This document shows, in pieces, positions 1 to 9,958 of a stretch of 64,000 nt of DNA. The position numbers and the translations under genes were made by a program. Numbering within the stretch: the first letter of the stretch is position 1; the number at the start of each line of letters is the position of its first letter. This DNA comes from Fulvia fulva (taxonomy: Eukaryota; Ascomycota; Dothideomycetes; Mycosphaerellales; Mycosphaerellaceae): contig NC_063018.1 of assembly GCF_020509005.1 (NCBI RefSeq), positions 744,001-808,000 of the forward strand, given 5' to 3'. The notes beneath the pieces were generated by a model, which was not told the origin of the DNA, did not search any database, and saw nothing but the letters and a program-made list of their open reading frames with translations.

Positions 1-733
1 GCCGGTCTATTATCAGTTGAACACGTTTCAGGTGGATTTGTTCATGGACCAGTTTCTCAGCGCAGCACGATGGATTGCGGGGCGAGTCCAAGAGATGGGA
101 GGCAAAGCAATGCGGAAAGTGGTTTTCGCGATCTCTTGCCCGCAATGGGAGACCGTGCCAAAGATTGTTCCGATGCTGGAACTGATCTGGAATCGTTCCC
201 TCGCCCTGGACGTCGCGAGCGTTGTGGCGAGAAACGAGGTCGCGCGAGAAACGCACCGTGATGGACCTTTCCAGATCGCGGCATCGTACTCGGCGGGTTA
301 TATGCAAGCTGGTATTGAGGCGGCAGCGGTGCAAGCCGAAAGAATTGGAGCGAATGGCGGGTCGATGGTGGAAGTGGTTGATGCGGCGGCTGCGGCCCTT
401 GGTCATATGGCGTCGTTGTCCAATGATCGCAGGTTCGCGCTGAAAACGCGCAAGTACAATCTTTATCAGAAGCTGGCAAGATGGCGTGCCGAATACTATA
501 AGCATTGCGAAAGCCCTCCACTGCCAGAGGAATCACATGAGAAGCTGTACAGAAGGATGTGTCAGAGGTGGGCGCCGAAGCCGATGGTCCTGCGAAGAGA
601 GAGGTCGACCAAGACGCGCGAAGGATCATTGAACGAGCACCAGAGAGAGCAACACGCCGAGATATACCAGACACTTTGTCGAGGGAACAGCAAAACTGCC
701 ACTGCAAGTGACAGATTCTCGAGGCGGGGGTGA
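1..733 (+). CDS. Hypothetical protein, C-terminal part (cut by window edge)
   Basis: The frame is open from the left edge (codons run from base 2) to a TGA at 731-733, so the start lies outside the window. The first ATG inside is at 44. About 243 residues are visible. They are mostly helical and alanine/arginine-rich, with a region around residues 90-135 of small residues and a basic, charged tail. I see no signal peptide, membrane span or recognisable catalytic motif. The base composition is that of normal coding DNA and shows no RIP scarring. It converges on the YIP1 gene across a 455-bp gap. I do not recognise the family. The long open frame on the opposite strand over the same bases (57-899) looks like a shadow: it is full of serine, histidine and arginine and has no domain. 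Confidence 0.55.
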   Translation, partial: PVYYQLNTFQVDLFMDQFLSAARWIAGRVQEMGGKAMRKVVFAISCPQWETVPKIVPMLELIWNRSLALDVASVVARNEVARETHRDGPFQIAASYSAGYMQAGIEAAAVQAERIGANGGSMVEVVDAAAAALGHMASLSNDRRFALKTRKYNLYQKLARWRAEYYKHCESPPLPEESHEKLYRRMCQRWAPKPMVLRRERSTKTREGSLNEHQREQHAEIYQTLCRGNSKTATASDRFSRRG

Positions 734-1188
734 TCTGAAGAAAGCTGACGATGGTGGTATAAGATTGGCGTTCGAGGTCATGGTGGGAATAGAAGCTGAC
801 AAGTAGTGACCAGGAGTACACGACAGCTCCAGACCATGATGTACAACGTAAGCTCCAGTGGTGGCGACTAATTTCAGCAAGCTGTGCAGCAGATGTCAAA
901 TCAGCCCTGCTGCTCTGAAACTGCGCGAGCGTACTTGCTCAAGCCTCAAAGCCTCGCCTTGAAGTCAATGTGCTGACTAGAAAGAGGTATGTCTCTGCTT
1001 AGCGTAGCAGTCATACGACGGTCCGCGGTTGGTTCGAGAGCACCCTGGGCACAATATGCTGCACGTTGCTGCGAGAGCTGCTGAGGCTGTCGGACGGCTC
1101 CTGGCTTGCTAGGGAGTGGCTTCTCGCGGATGAGTTGTGGTGTGTTCGACGGTCATCCTGGAACTTGGTAAATGACAGCTGTCCATGC
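734..1188. other. Convergent intergenic gap
   Basis: These 455 bases lie between the 3' ends of the left-edge gene and YIP1. They presumably hold both 3' UTRs and terminators. I see no gene, repeat or clear hairpin in them. Confidence 0.4.
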
Positions 1189-2219
1189 TCAAGCGACAGG
1201 TGGCTTTGTCATAGCAGACTCGATGGTCCCAGTTCCACGACTCGAGAAAACAGCCATGATACCGAAGCCAATGTAGAACAACGCCAGAGGATAAGCGACC
1301 AGTGCCCTCATGCTCGTCATCCTCCCGACCACAATGAACATGGCGGAGCTGGAGTAGGTGCACCAGGCAATAGCCATGCTGACGACGCCGTAGCCCCAGA
1401 CGCTGTCGAGTGGCGCGACAATGCCCACCAGACTTGCAAACACCAGTGGTAGCAAGCAGTATCCCAGCACAGAGCTGGAACGACCGAGTGTGAGTGTTGA
1501 CGAGAAGTGAGAGGATCCGTGGTAGTTGCTTTGTGAGCTTTGTGCGGCGTTCATCTCTTCTTGTGAAAGTGGAGGTGACATCATGCTGAAGACGAAGTTC
1601 AAGCTAAAGGCGCCGAGTGCTGCGAGACCGCATACGTAGCCGAACCAGAGCTTGCCGGACTGTGATTGTCAGCTTATGCTACATGTGTAATGTGGTGTTG
1701 GTCACTTACGAAAAGAAGCGATGTGCCAAAAAGTGCGCAGAACAACAGAGGTCCCGCTAGATCAGCATCATCCATGATGTGATGATCTATCCGTCCAAGA
1801 GGGTTGAGGACTGTGAGGGTCTGTATAGCCAATTCGTCAGCAGGTAGCTCTTTCCCGTTTCGTTGCTTGTCATAACTCACCTTGGTCTGAATATGCTGAA
1901 AGTTCACGCCCAGCTCTTCCAGTAGCGGCGGCTCGCCTTCGTATCCTTCTGTGCCGAAAGCTGCCAACAGCCCTGTTCTCAGACCACCGTGCCCTGTGCC
2001 CATCTGCCCACTCGCTCCTGGCTGACCAGGAAATGCGCCGAAAGCATAGTTGCCTTGTCCGTAGCCCTGGTTGTGTCCACCTTGCCCGTATGCCGCTTGG
2101 AAAGGTGTGCTTTGCCCGGATACTGGCTGTGCGGAGTATGAGGATTGGTAGAAGTTGAGATTCTGTTGTGCGGCATATGGCTGCTGGTTCGGGGGTGATT
2201 GGTAGCCGTAGTTGGCCAT
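1189..2219 (-). CDS. YIP1: Yip1-family Golgi/ER membrane protein (three exons)
   Basis: The model is exons 2219-1881, 1820-1710 and 1659-1189 on the minus strand, giving 306 residues. Intron 1 (1880-1821) starts GTGAGT and intron 2 (1709-1660) starts GTAAGT; both end in AG, and all joins fall on codon boundaries. The N-terminus is a Gln/Gly/Tyr/Pro-rich cytosolic tail (about residues 1-85). It is followed by the conserved [13 protein letters not shown] stretch and the Yip1 signature TLTVLNP...[12 protein letters not shown], which spans the first splice join. About five hydrophobic segments then fill the C-terminal half. Known role of the family: Yip1 binds Ypt/Rab GTPases with Yif1 and is needed for ER-to-Golgi vesicle traffic. 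The start is the ATG of MANYG, because the open frame upstream has no better ATG and reads as a leader. The signature across a spliced junction makes the call firm. Confidence 0.9.
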
Positions 2220-3356
2220 GGTGCTGCGTTTGATGTCGTAGGCCCGTGAGGTGGTGTATGAGTGTCTCAATGAGTCGTTGTATGCAGTGCAATGGAGTGA
2301 CGGTGTAGTGAGATTCAAAGTGAGAAGTTGCGAGGTGTCTCACTTTGACACGTGAAGCTCGCGAGTGGAGGGAGGGAGCTGCCTCCGCTCAGGGTCCAGT
2401 TGCCCTTTCCTCCACTGTTTCTTCTTCCCCTCCCTCCTCCACTACTCCTCCTTTCACAGTATCGTCCAACGATCCACCAATATGTGACGCGCCGCGACTC
2501 CGATATCATGGACGCGAGTCTATCATGGTACTGGCTAGGCGGTGGCATTTTCGGCTGCCGCATCCCCCTGGCCTGCAAACAATACCACCCCTTGGATCAA
2601 CATCACAGCCAGGAGAATTTGAAGCACACGATTGCGTGGTCTACGAGCCCGGACATCGCAAATCCGTACTTTCCATACGGTCGTGATGGGTGCCGTATTC
2701 TCGTAGTGACGAAACTGGGCCACAGTCCGCATCAACCATTGGAGAATTTCCTGGCATACCTGATGGCACTTTGGTCATCAAGAACGCGAGGACGTTCATC
2801 GTCAAAACAGCTTTCGGCTGGCCACAGAAAGGTACCGGAACAAGGCAATGACATTCCGTCGCCCTTCGCTCGCCTTCACTCTGACAATATGTCTCATCTT
2901 CTCAAAACAATACTTCGCACAATGCTACTGTGTTGCAGGACAGCAATGGTCAAGCACAAGGTCTGGTTTCTAAAATCGATCCTCTGACGGTGGTAGTGCT
3001 CCCCTCGACACGGCATCTTGCATTTGTGGCGCTAAAGATCCAATGATTGCAAGTTCAGCTCACACTTGTACTTCAGCTCCGTGGCCGAGAGCTGCTATCT
3101 TCAGTTTCTGAGGCCAGAATAAACCTCTCGCATTACTGACTGCGGAGTAGTTTGACTGGCTCGGTATGGCGACCTACAGACAATAGCGATCACAAACAGA
3201 GCAAATGTCGTCGCACCTTGCAGTGATCTGCACCAGCAGAAGATCGCGACCCGGCCTGCCCTACATATGCGCATCCGCGCTCGTAGCGGGATGTCGCATC
3301 TGCCAGACTTGCCCACATAGCGGTGATAGTTGTCACCCGACTGCTCACTTGTTGCC
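2220..3356. promoter_or_regulatory. Divergent intergenic region with pyrimidine-rich tract
   Basis: This 1.1-kb stretch separates the divergent YIP1 and membrane-protein genes and must hold both promoters. A C/T-rich tract lies at about 2400-2455; on the YIP1 strand it is a purine tract upstream of the start. A plus-strand open frame with an ATG at 2508 runs to 2987 (159 codons). It has no recognisable domain and an odd composition, and I do not count it as a gene. Confidence 0.35.
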
Positions 3357-5903
3357 ATGGAGCCCCTTCGCGATACCGAGCTCTCGCCGCTGGACCCGAC
3401 TCATAGTGTACCAGCACCTTTCGACAGAGTCAAATCGAGATATACGGGCATATTTGTCGAAGGCCAAGAAGATGACCTTCGCCCACTGACACCGGGAGAA
3501 CATCATCCTCTCCACAATTCTCACTGGGAGTCAGAACGACCTCCATTCCTGAAGACTGTTGCTATCCAAGGATTCGCATTGCTGTGGCTGGCTCCGATTG
3601 GCACATTGCTGTATCTGAATTGGAAGCCTCACATCATTGGGGCAAGTGCTTGGTGCCCGTTCGGCCACTGTCTGCCTCGCGTGTGGGATCCGTACATCTC
3701 TAAGAATGAAGCTACCGCCTACGAACTGCCAGCCAAGTTCGATCGGGAGACACACAATTTGTTGGGCGCGTTACAACTGGTCGCCAAAGCCCTCGAGGTC
3801 TGGTTTATTGTTATAGCTGGCTGGCTTGTCTACATCTGTACTACGATTCTTGCTGGCCGGCGCCAGGGAATTCCGATTGGATACTTCAATCGTCCGACAG
3901 AATTCGCAGAAGTTGCGGGCCTATTCGATCCTCTGCTGTGGTTCACGCTGCGCCGACTACCTTCTGTTAGGGACCGCTCACGCAAGGGCAGGAAGCGTGT
4001 TTACCTCTTCGTCGTGACCACCATCTTCCTCTGCTTCGTCTGCAACCTAATGGGTCCTGCAGTGGCTGTGTTGCTCATCCCATCCTTGCAGTGGGTACAG
4101 ACAGGGGCAATGGAGCACCACGTATATGTCGAAAGTGGTGCCATCGAGCCTCCCAACGCTCAGGGATACCTTTTCGCAGACTCGCAATGTTATGAATCAT
4201 CAACCGACCCCGAGGAGGACAGGATACAGAAAAATCGGCTCACTGCAATGTTCTACGCTCACAACTACTCGTGCTCATGGCCATGGTCGCAGAACCTCGA
4301 TGCCTGGATGGACAGCTATTACGCCGTTGCTCCGCAAAGCTACCAGAGTGCAATTGTTTCGAACAGCATAATTTCGGTACAAAATGCGACCTCGTTCACA
4401 TTCAACATGACATCCTTGCCTATTTCCAGCAACAAGAGCGCTGGTCTGGACGACGCGGCGTCAGTGGTCTGGGTCCCTAGCCGCGGAGTTCTCACTAACA
4501 TGAGCAACGATATCTCCATGGTTGCCTATATCTCCTACGGTGAGGGCTCGTCAGAGATGCGGGATGAGTACGGGCTGTCCCAAGCGGAGTTCGACAGCTA
4601 CGCGGAATGTAATAACACCGTGCAAACTTTCCTGCATCGAGACGGGCCAATACTTGGCAGCGTTGTGAATGCGTGGCTCGGTGTCAACAACGAGACTCAT
4701 TGGACAACTATGGTCGATGAAGATAAATGGTTGAAGTGCTACGAAGGATACGATATCACCAACGCGCCTCTCGCTTGGACCCAGGGGACTGAAGGCATGG
4801 TGTCCGCGAAGTACACGAAGTGCATATCTATTGGAACAGGCTGGGCAGACGGTTACAAGAATGCTAGCTTCTCTATCAGCGGCCTGTACTCTGAGAGCCT
4901 GAAAGCTTATCAGCCCGAACTCAGCGTGTTTATCCACTCCTCGGGAAAGGCTGCCTTTCTGCCTGAGGGCAGATTACCGGAACGCGTGGCGGTCGAATGT
5001 CTTGTCAAGAATCGTCGTGTGTCCGACGGAGCACTGTGCGATTGGGATGCTTTCTGGCGCACTGGAGACGACCCCAAGGTTCGGTATCGGTCCAAGGCGG
5101 TCACGACCATCGAGATGCTTTCTTCTGACAATACGCTGTACAATGATGCTGCCCAGAATCCCGACTACAATCGCACGGACTACCCCTACAACACAACGCT
5201 AGTGATAGACTTCGTGGCGTACGAGACGTTCGCGGATTATATGCTGGATCCATCGCGCTTGACAAATTCGCTCTACACTACTGACTATGCCGACAACTTG
5301 TCTAAAACAGCGACCTTGGATGATATCAAGCCGGTAATGGTCGACCCAGCTTGGGTACTGGCAGCATGGACGGCAGACTCTGGTGCTCAGATGCTGGTCG
5401 ATGATGCCACAGCCCGAGTGTATCTACTAAACGCGTTTGCGATGATTTTACACGAGAACTCGGACAGAGCAACAGACCCGGTGTTGGCCCAGTGGTCCAG
5501 GATCGATGCCATAGGAATGATGCCAATCATTCAGATGCTGAGTATGATTGACTTCAACACGACTGCAGTCGCTCCCGATGCTGCATCCGACGCACAATAT
5601 CCCAAGCTGGCAAGGTTTGCACGCATCCAGGTGTATGCTTACGGAATATCTTCTCGCACAGGCTGGCTCGGCGTTGTCGTTACTGGCGTCGGTTGCGTCG
5701 TAGTCCTGCTAGAAGTCGTGCTCGGCTTCATCGATCGACGAAGGCTCAGGTCATTGACACAGCTTCTCGTGGCTGCGTTGGAGCATCAGTATACTGATGA
5801 GTTCCGGGGTGTGCATGATGAGAAGACGATCTCGAGAGTGCCGTTCAGGCTACGGCACGATACTAGAAATGCGGGAAGATTCAAGTTTGAGAAGGTGGGA
5901 TAG
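3357..5903 (+). CDS. Large integral membrane protein, four predicted spans, function unknown
   Basis: This is a single-exon gene of 848 residues from the ATG in the context GTTGCCATGG to TAG at 5901. The order is: a cytosolic-looking N-terminus (1-64); a membrane span at about 66-88; a second at about 146-167; a third, long one at about 214-241; then a roughly 520-residue region rich in Asn-X-Ser/Thr sites and scattered cysteines; a last span at about 768-790; and a basic tail of about 55 residues. The layout suggests that the large loop lies outside the cell or in a lumen and is glycosylated. Similar long, poorly described membrane proteins are common in Dothideomycetes. I recognise no catalytic or transport motif, so the function is left open. 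In-frame codons exist upstream from 3330 but without an ATG. Confidence 0.8.
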   Translation: MEPLRDTELSPLDPTHSVPAPFDRVKSRYTGIFVEGQEDDLRPLTPGEHHPLHNSHWESERPPFLKTVAIQGFALLWLAPIGTLLYLNWKPHIIGASAWCPFGHCLPRVWDPYISKNEATAYELPAKFDRETHNLLGALQLVAKALEVWFIVIAGWLVYICTTILAGRRQGIPIGYFNRPTEFAEVAGLFDPLLWFTLRRLPSVRDRSRKGRKRVYLFVVTTIFLCFVCNLMGPAVAVLLIPSLQWVQTGAMEHHVYVESGAIEPPNAQGYLFADSQCYESSTDPEEDRIQKNRLTAMFYAHNYSCSWPWSQNLDAWMDSYYAVAPQSYQSAIVSNSIISVQNATSFTFNMTSLPISSNKSAGLDDAASVVWVPSRGVLTNMSNDISMVAYISYGEGSSEMRDEYGLSQAEFDSYAECNNTVQTFLHRDGPILGSVVNAWLGVNNETHWTTMVDEDKWLKCYEGYDITNAPLAWTQGTEGMVSAKYTKCISIGTGWADGYKNASFSISGLYSESLKAYQPELSVFIHSSGKAAFLPEGRLPERVAVECLVKNRRVSDGALCDWDAFWRTGDDPKVRYRSKAVTTIEMLSSDNTLYNDAAQNPDYNRTDYPYNTTLVIDFVAYETFADYMLDPSRLTNSLYTTDYADNLSKTATLDDIKPVMVDPAWVLAAWTADSGAQMLVDDATARVYLLNAFAMILHENSDRATDPVLAQWSRIDAIGMMPIIQMLSMIDFNTTAVAPDAASDAQYPKLARFARIQVYAYGISSRTGWLGVVVTGVGCVVVLLEVVLGFIDRRRLRSLTQLLVAALEHQYTDEFRGVHDEKTISRVPFRLRHDTRNAGRFKFEKVG

Positions 5904-6310
5904 TCAAATCGGAGCCATACTTCGTCTATGTACTCATGTAGTCATCGAGAAGCATTGTATGCCAGATCATGCGGGTGATAACTCCTCGGTTTAGCAAGCA
6001 CTCTGCTCGTGGTCCACCGGGCCCCAGGCCATGCCGGCGAGCGATGAAAGAGCACGACATTCGCTCGGGTCTCTGGTGGTGAAGAGGGTTGCCCTCGGGA
6101 GATCCCAAAGTCTTTGATGAGGTGGTGTAGTGTGGTGTGTTCTGGCCGAGCTCTGGATACGTTGTATCTGCCAACTAAAGCAAGCCAAAACTTGTCAACG
6201 GTACGACCCTGGGCAAGTTCTTCAGGAGTACCATGCGATGCAACGACTGGTAAATCGTCCTGCGTTTAATAAACCTCTTCCGTGTTCCTTTGACGAGGCT
6301 CGCCAGTGTT
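5904..6310. other. Convergent intergenic gap
   Basis: These 407 bases lie between two converging genes. I see no coding frame with family features, no RNA gene and no repeat. They are presumed to be 3' UTRs and terminators. Confidence 0.35.
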
Positions 6311-6907
6311 CTAATGTTCTAGCAATTCGTCGAAGATGACACTTATATCGTTTCTGCTCAGTATCGCCGAACGTGCTGGATCTTCGACAACTTCTTCAAT
6401 CTCCGCCGCGGTGCGTTTCATCTGCATGTCCACATCTCCGTTACTCATGTAAGTCAGAGTGAAGAAGATGCAAGGCTGCTGCTGATTTCCATGCTCTTTC
6501 GCTAGCCGCCAGCTCCGAGGCATGCGAGTGAAGCGGAACTCGACGTCGTCGAAGCATCGTGCATTTGTGGCACCGGTAATGTGCAAGTGCTTGATGTGGG
6601 CCAGATCTACTGCATCGATAGAGGCGAGCATGTGGTGCCACTCGTTGCGGTTCGTGTTGAATGGGCGCTTGGTAAGGTTAAGGCTGAAGTGTTGTTCTCT
6701 CCAGTACGACCGATATGCCTCGCGATAGATTTGATAAGCTTCGTTGTGGAACTTGCGACAGACTAGAAGCAGCGCCTTGCTTGGTGGAGATGTGTCCCGT
6801 AGGTCGATGGTCGAGTCGAGGCTTGGGCCTGTGTCTGATGTGAAGGCCAGCTCGTATATTTCATTGCGAAGCTCGGCTGCGAGGCTGGAGAAAGTGATCG
6901 GAGCCAT
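6311..6907 (-). CDS. Small LPxELRN-IY family protein (F-box-like / 2EXR-like), intact
   Basis: This is a single exon of 198 residues, ATG at 6907, TAG at 6313-6311. The N-terminus carries LAAELRNEIYELAF, the hallmark of a large group of short fungal proteins whose N-terminal helices look F-box-like. It is followed by SKALLLVCRKFHNEAYQIY and the Tyr/Trp-rich segment REAYRSYWREQHFSL, then a His-rich middle (residues about 90-125) and an acidic C-terminus. No function is established for the group. An adaptor role is only suggested by the F-box resemblance. Base use is normal, in contrast to the two scarred relatives just downstream at 7.6 and 8.7-9.2 kb, which align with this protein over the same motifs. 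Confidence 0.8.
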   Translation of the reverse strand: MAPITFSSLAAELRNEIYELAFTSDTGPSLDSTIDLRDTSPPSKALLLVCRKFHNEAYQIYREAYRSYWREQHFSLNLTKRPFNTNRNEWHHMLASIDAVDLAHIKHLHITGATNARCFDDVEFRFTRMPRSWRLAKEHGNQQQPCIFFTLTYMSNGDVDMQMKRTAAEIEEVVEDPARSAILSRNDISVIFDELLEH

Positions 6908-7563
6908 GAGTGTCTGAGGCGGTTGTCGTAGCGGTTGTGTCGTACGGGTATATAGTATTGTCTTTGGTCGTGAGTAGACTCGAGTGCTAATAGGTGTGGA
7001 CTCGCCAGTTGTGAGTCAAGATGGTGTGGTGATATCTGCTGTGCTTAGGTATCAGGTCATGTGTCGGAAGGGGTTGAACGAAGAGAGTGAGCCTGTGATT
7101 GAAGGTGTTTAGATTGTGTGTGCGACAAGTGAGCCTAATGCAGGTGAAGCGATTGTGACGTCCTGTTATCACATGTGATCTTTGACAAGCTTTGTGATCT
7201 CGAGAGTCGCAGCTGCAATCCCTTATACACCGTAGATGCTGCACATTGTAGGGCCGTACCAAGAACTCAAGCGGAGGCTCTACTTCGCGCCCGTCTAAAT
7301 TCCGAAATAGCCATAATCACCTGCCCAACAGTCAACGCGTTCACTAATCTGCTACGCCTAACTGCCTCCGTAACGTCCTCCGTACTGTAGTACTAACTCG
7401 AACTATGCTTCATCCACGGATTCCACCCAAACTACAGATCCTTATGAATATCCGGAGCATCCGGATCTTTGTAAGTCGCCTTCGAGCCGCTACGGAGCTA
7501 CGTAACAGTCGTCGATGCTCTTCCCGAAAGTTCATGCTCAGACTGGCCAGTGAACACAAGATT
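6908..7563. other. Upstream region of the small protein, grading into RIP-scarred DNA
   Basis: The first part is ordinary upstream DNA for the gene at 6311-6907. From about 7270 the sequence becomes rich in TAG, CTA and TAC with few CA or TG steps. That is the start of the scarred stretch that runs to about 9.5 kb. I see no gene. Confidence 0.4.
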
Positions 7564-7842
7564 CTAGATATCCTCTAAGTCTCTCGAGACTATCGAGGAA
7601 AAGATCTCTTCGTCTACGACTCTAGTATCGGTAATAGTGAAGCGGTACTCGGTCCAGTACTTACGATAGGCTTCGCGATAAAGATAACTAGCTTCTTTGT
7701 AGGTCTGGCGAGAGGCTAGGAGGAGCGCCTTAGTCGGTGGTCGTGCAGTGCGGAGGTCGACGTTTTCGGACACATCGACTGTATAGAGAAACTTATAGAC
7801 GGAGTTGCGGAGCTCCGTGGGGATGTCGAGAAGGCTTTTCGG
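7564..7842 (-). pseudogene. RIP-damaged paralogue of the LPxELRN-IY protein (start codon lost)
   Basis: The minus-strand frame from 7842 to a TAG at 7564 encodes a clear relative of the intact gene at 6311-6907. It has IPTELRNSVYKFLYTVD, then PPTKALLLASRQTYKEA and YREAYRKYWTEYRFTI in the same order and spacing. The expected ATG before APKSLLDI reads ATA at 7842-7840 (plus strand CAT to TAT, a CpA-to-TpA change), so translation cannot start there. The frame stops after about 92 codons, roughly half the length of the intact relative. The surrounding DNA is CA/TG-poor. The simplest reading is a duplicate killed by RIP. A fresh start at the later in-frame ATG (7773) would lack the domain. Confidence 0.7.
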
Positions 7843-8739
7843 TGCTATAACTTGCGCGTACGTAGGATCTCGCGTCTAGTGGCGGTTATCTACTAGGGTA
7901 AGTGTAATGGTATTTGTTAGGAGTCAGGGTTTTGTAGTGGTGACGTTAAGTCGGGTTAGGACGAGTGATGAAGAGTTTAGGTTTGGAAGTGTGCGGTCAA
8001 ATGTAGAATTCCAATCTTATAAAGAGCAATACGCTAAGCTAAAAACGTCCGTACGTTTAAATCAAATGAATAACCTAAGCTCCTACTGCCCCTAAAGTCC
8101 ATTTACGCAAATTCGCCTATTCGGCTTAAGGGATAAACGTTAACTCAAGTCTCTCGGTAAAACTACGTCGCTGTTAGTACGTAAAGTCTTATAGCCTTAT
8201 ACGTAAGCACTTACAACGCGTCTTAGTCGAGGAGAAACTTTTGGCGGGCTGCTAAGAAGGACCTTGCTAGTCTTAACTTAAGCTCGAAGGTTATAATATA
8301 CGCAGAGTAAAGGAAAGAAATTTGTGCAGCTTACATTCTACTTCGTATATTATAAGAGTAGTTAGACTATAGTCCTGCTGTCGCTGTCGATTGACGCTTG
8401 TAAGTAGCTGCTATGTGCGAGGGTGTGATGTTCTCGATCCTGTTAGGTGACAAGATAATATTGGCGTCTTCATCGATAGTAGGTCTCTAGTACATTTGTA
8501 ATACACTTGCGTAGAGTTGAAAGGTGTCGTGTTAGGAGAAAGTGGCTAGGTTCTATTAAGGTAGTTGAGTAGAAGTTGTGTTGGGTTAAGAGGAGAATAT
8601 TAGAGAGGAAGTGGCGAGTGTACTTAAGCGTGACCCATCAAAGCATAACCTCCCTCCTCCTAGTAGCGGTTAAACATCCTCGTCACAAAGAGCAGCTGCA
8701 GCATATTCAACTACATGTCTAGCTCGCCGTTGCTCGCTG
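7843..8739. other. RIP-scarred, non-coding stretch
   Basis: These 900 bases are rich in TAG/CTA/TAA in all frames and show no protein similarity that I can recognise. They are probably flanking DNA of the duplicated small-protein genes that was mutated with them, or an eroded transposon. Confidence 0.35.
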
Positions 8740-9185
8740 CTTGTGCGAGCTAGTCCGCAGTATCGAAGATCATCTCCTAGTGCCTAGTCCCCGAAGAAGA
8801 GGAAAAGAAGAACTTATTAGTGAAACTTGGGCTATAAACCATCTTGCCGTGCCAGCCGCTAGGGACCCGTACTACAGTTATAGGGACGTTGCCTTACGGG
8901 TAGTTGTAGAAGCCGGTAATCTCGAGGTTCTAGATGTAGGCCAGGTTGTTCGGGTTGTAGATAAGGACGAGGCCTCGGAGGTGGACGTCGGGGAGGTGGA
9001 AGCTAGAGGAGGTCTAGTACTTGCGGTAGGCTTTAAGGTAAAGGGCGTATGTCTTAGAGTAGGTGTTGCGGCAGGCTAGGAGGAGGGACTTGGATAGTAG
9101 GTTTGGTTTGCGGAGGTCGGGGTCGTCGTCGTCTAAGGTAAAGGAGAGGTTATAGATAATGTGGCGGAGCTCCCTCGGCTAGCTA
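8740..9185 (-). pseudogene. Second RIP-damaged LPxELRN-IY family pseudogene
   Basis: Reading the minus strand from about 9185 gives LLDS-stop-PRELRHIIYNLSFTLDDD, then SKSLLLACRNTYSKTYALY and KAYRKY-stop-TSSSFHL. These are the same three landmarks as in the intact gene at 6311-6907, but broken by stops at the TAG positions expected from CAG/TGG to TAG change. The frame can be followed to about 8740 with further stops. It is too divergent to be a simple copy of the 7.6-kb pseudogene. Confidence 0.6.
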
Positions 9186-9958
9186 TCGAGCAGCTAGCTC
9201 TGCTAGCTTTGATTCTTAGTACATGCTTTGGTTTAGCTAGTGCCTTGGCCGATCGTGTTCGAGATCGCGTTTGCACAGGCATGGTGCCGTGTCGGTCGAG
9301 AAAGGTATTTAGTTTCTATGTCGAGGTCAGTCGAAGAAGAAGGATGGAAGCGGGCGGTCGCTATAGCCTTCTTACCCGAATGCGTTGGTGCTATAAACCC
9401 GGCTTCGGATAAGATCAAAGAGCAAGTCTTATGTCGTCTCTGCCGAGAAAGGTATCCAATTTCTGTGTCGAGGTGTTCGAAAAAGAAGGATGAAAGTGTG
9501 CGGTCGCTGTGGCCTTCTTACCTAGATGTGGTGGTGCTATAAATTCGGACTCGGAAAAGATCAAAGAGCAAGTGTTATGACCTGCGCTCCACTTCCTTGC
9601 AGCCCGCTCCGCTCCCGCTTTATTCGTTTCTCCCGACCTATAGCCGACCTTTACCTCCCTTCCTGGCCTACAATATACCTCACCCTGTTGGAAACTGGCT
9701 AGTAGTGAGAACTCTAATGCTTGAGGAACTATCTAAGGGCTGCGAATAGCAGCATCTATATCATACACGTTGGTTTGCTCGTCTCGTTTGCTGAAGGTGT
9801 GAGAAGAGTCTTAGACAATCAACACACCCCTTGCTGAACACACAAGCCGCAGGGACCCTCGCCAGAAACCTCGCCCTCGCCGTCATCCCCTCTACCATCC
9901 TCATGTTCTCCTCATCCCCCTCCCTCCCCTCCCCTCCACCTGCCCAGACCTCCACATC
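9186..9958. repeat. Non-coding stretch with two kinds of tandem duplication
   Basis: Two blocks sharing GAGAAAGGTAT...AAGATCAAAGAGCAAG and more lie head to tail at about 9295-9433 and 9442-9579 (period about 147 bp, diverged). Between about 9825 and 9959 lies a degenerate copy of the 3' coding end of the next gene (period 135 bp; see the entry at 9959). No functional gene is visible here. Confidence 0.5.

Noticed and set aside
57..899. Long open frame on the minus strand over the left-edge gene (280 codons)
   Set aside because: It overlaps the plus-strand frame almost fully, is rich in Ser/His/Arg as antisense frames of coding DNA often are, and shows no domain. One of the two must be a shadow, and the plus-strand one looks more like protein.
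2352..2987. Plus-strand open frame of 211 codons upstream of the membrane-protein gene
   Set aside because: It begins without an ATG (the first is at 2508), opens with a Pro/Leu run from a C/T tract, and has no recognisable segment. It lies in the shared promoter region of two real genes.
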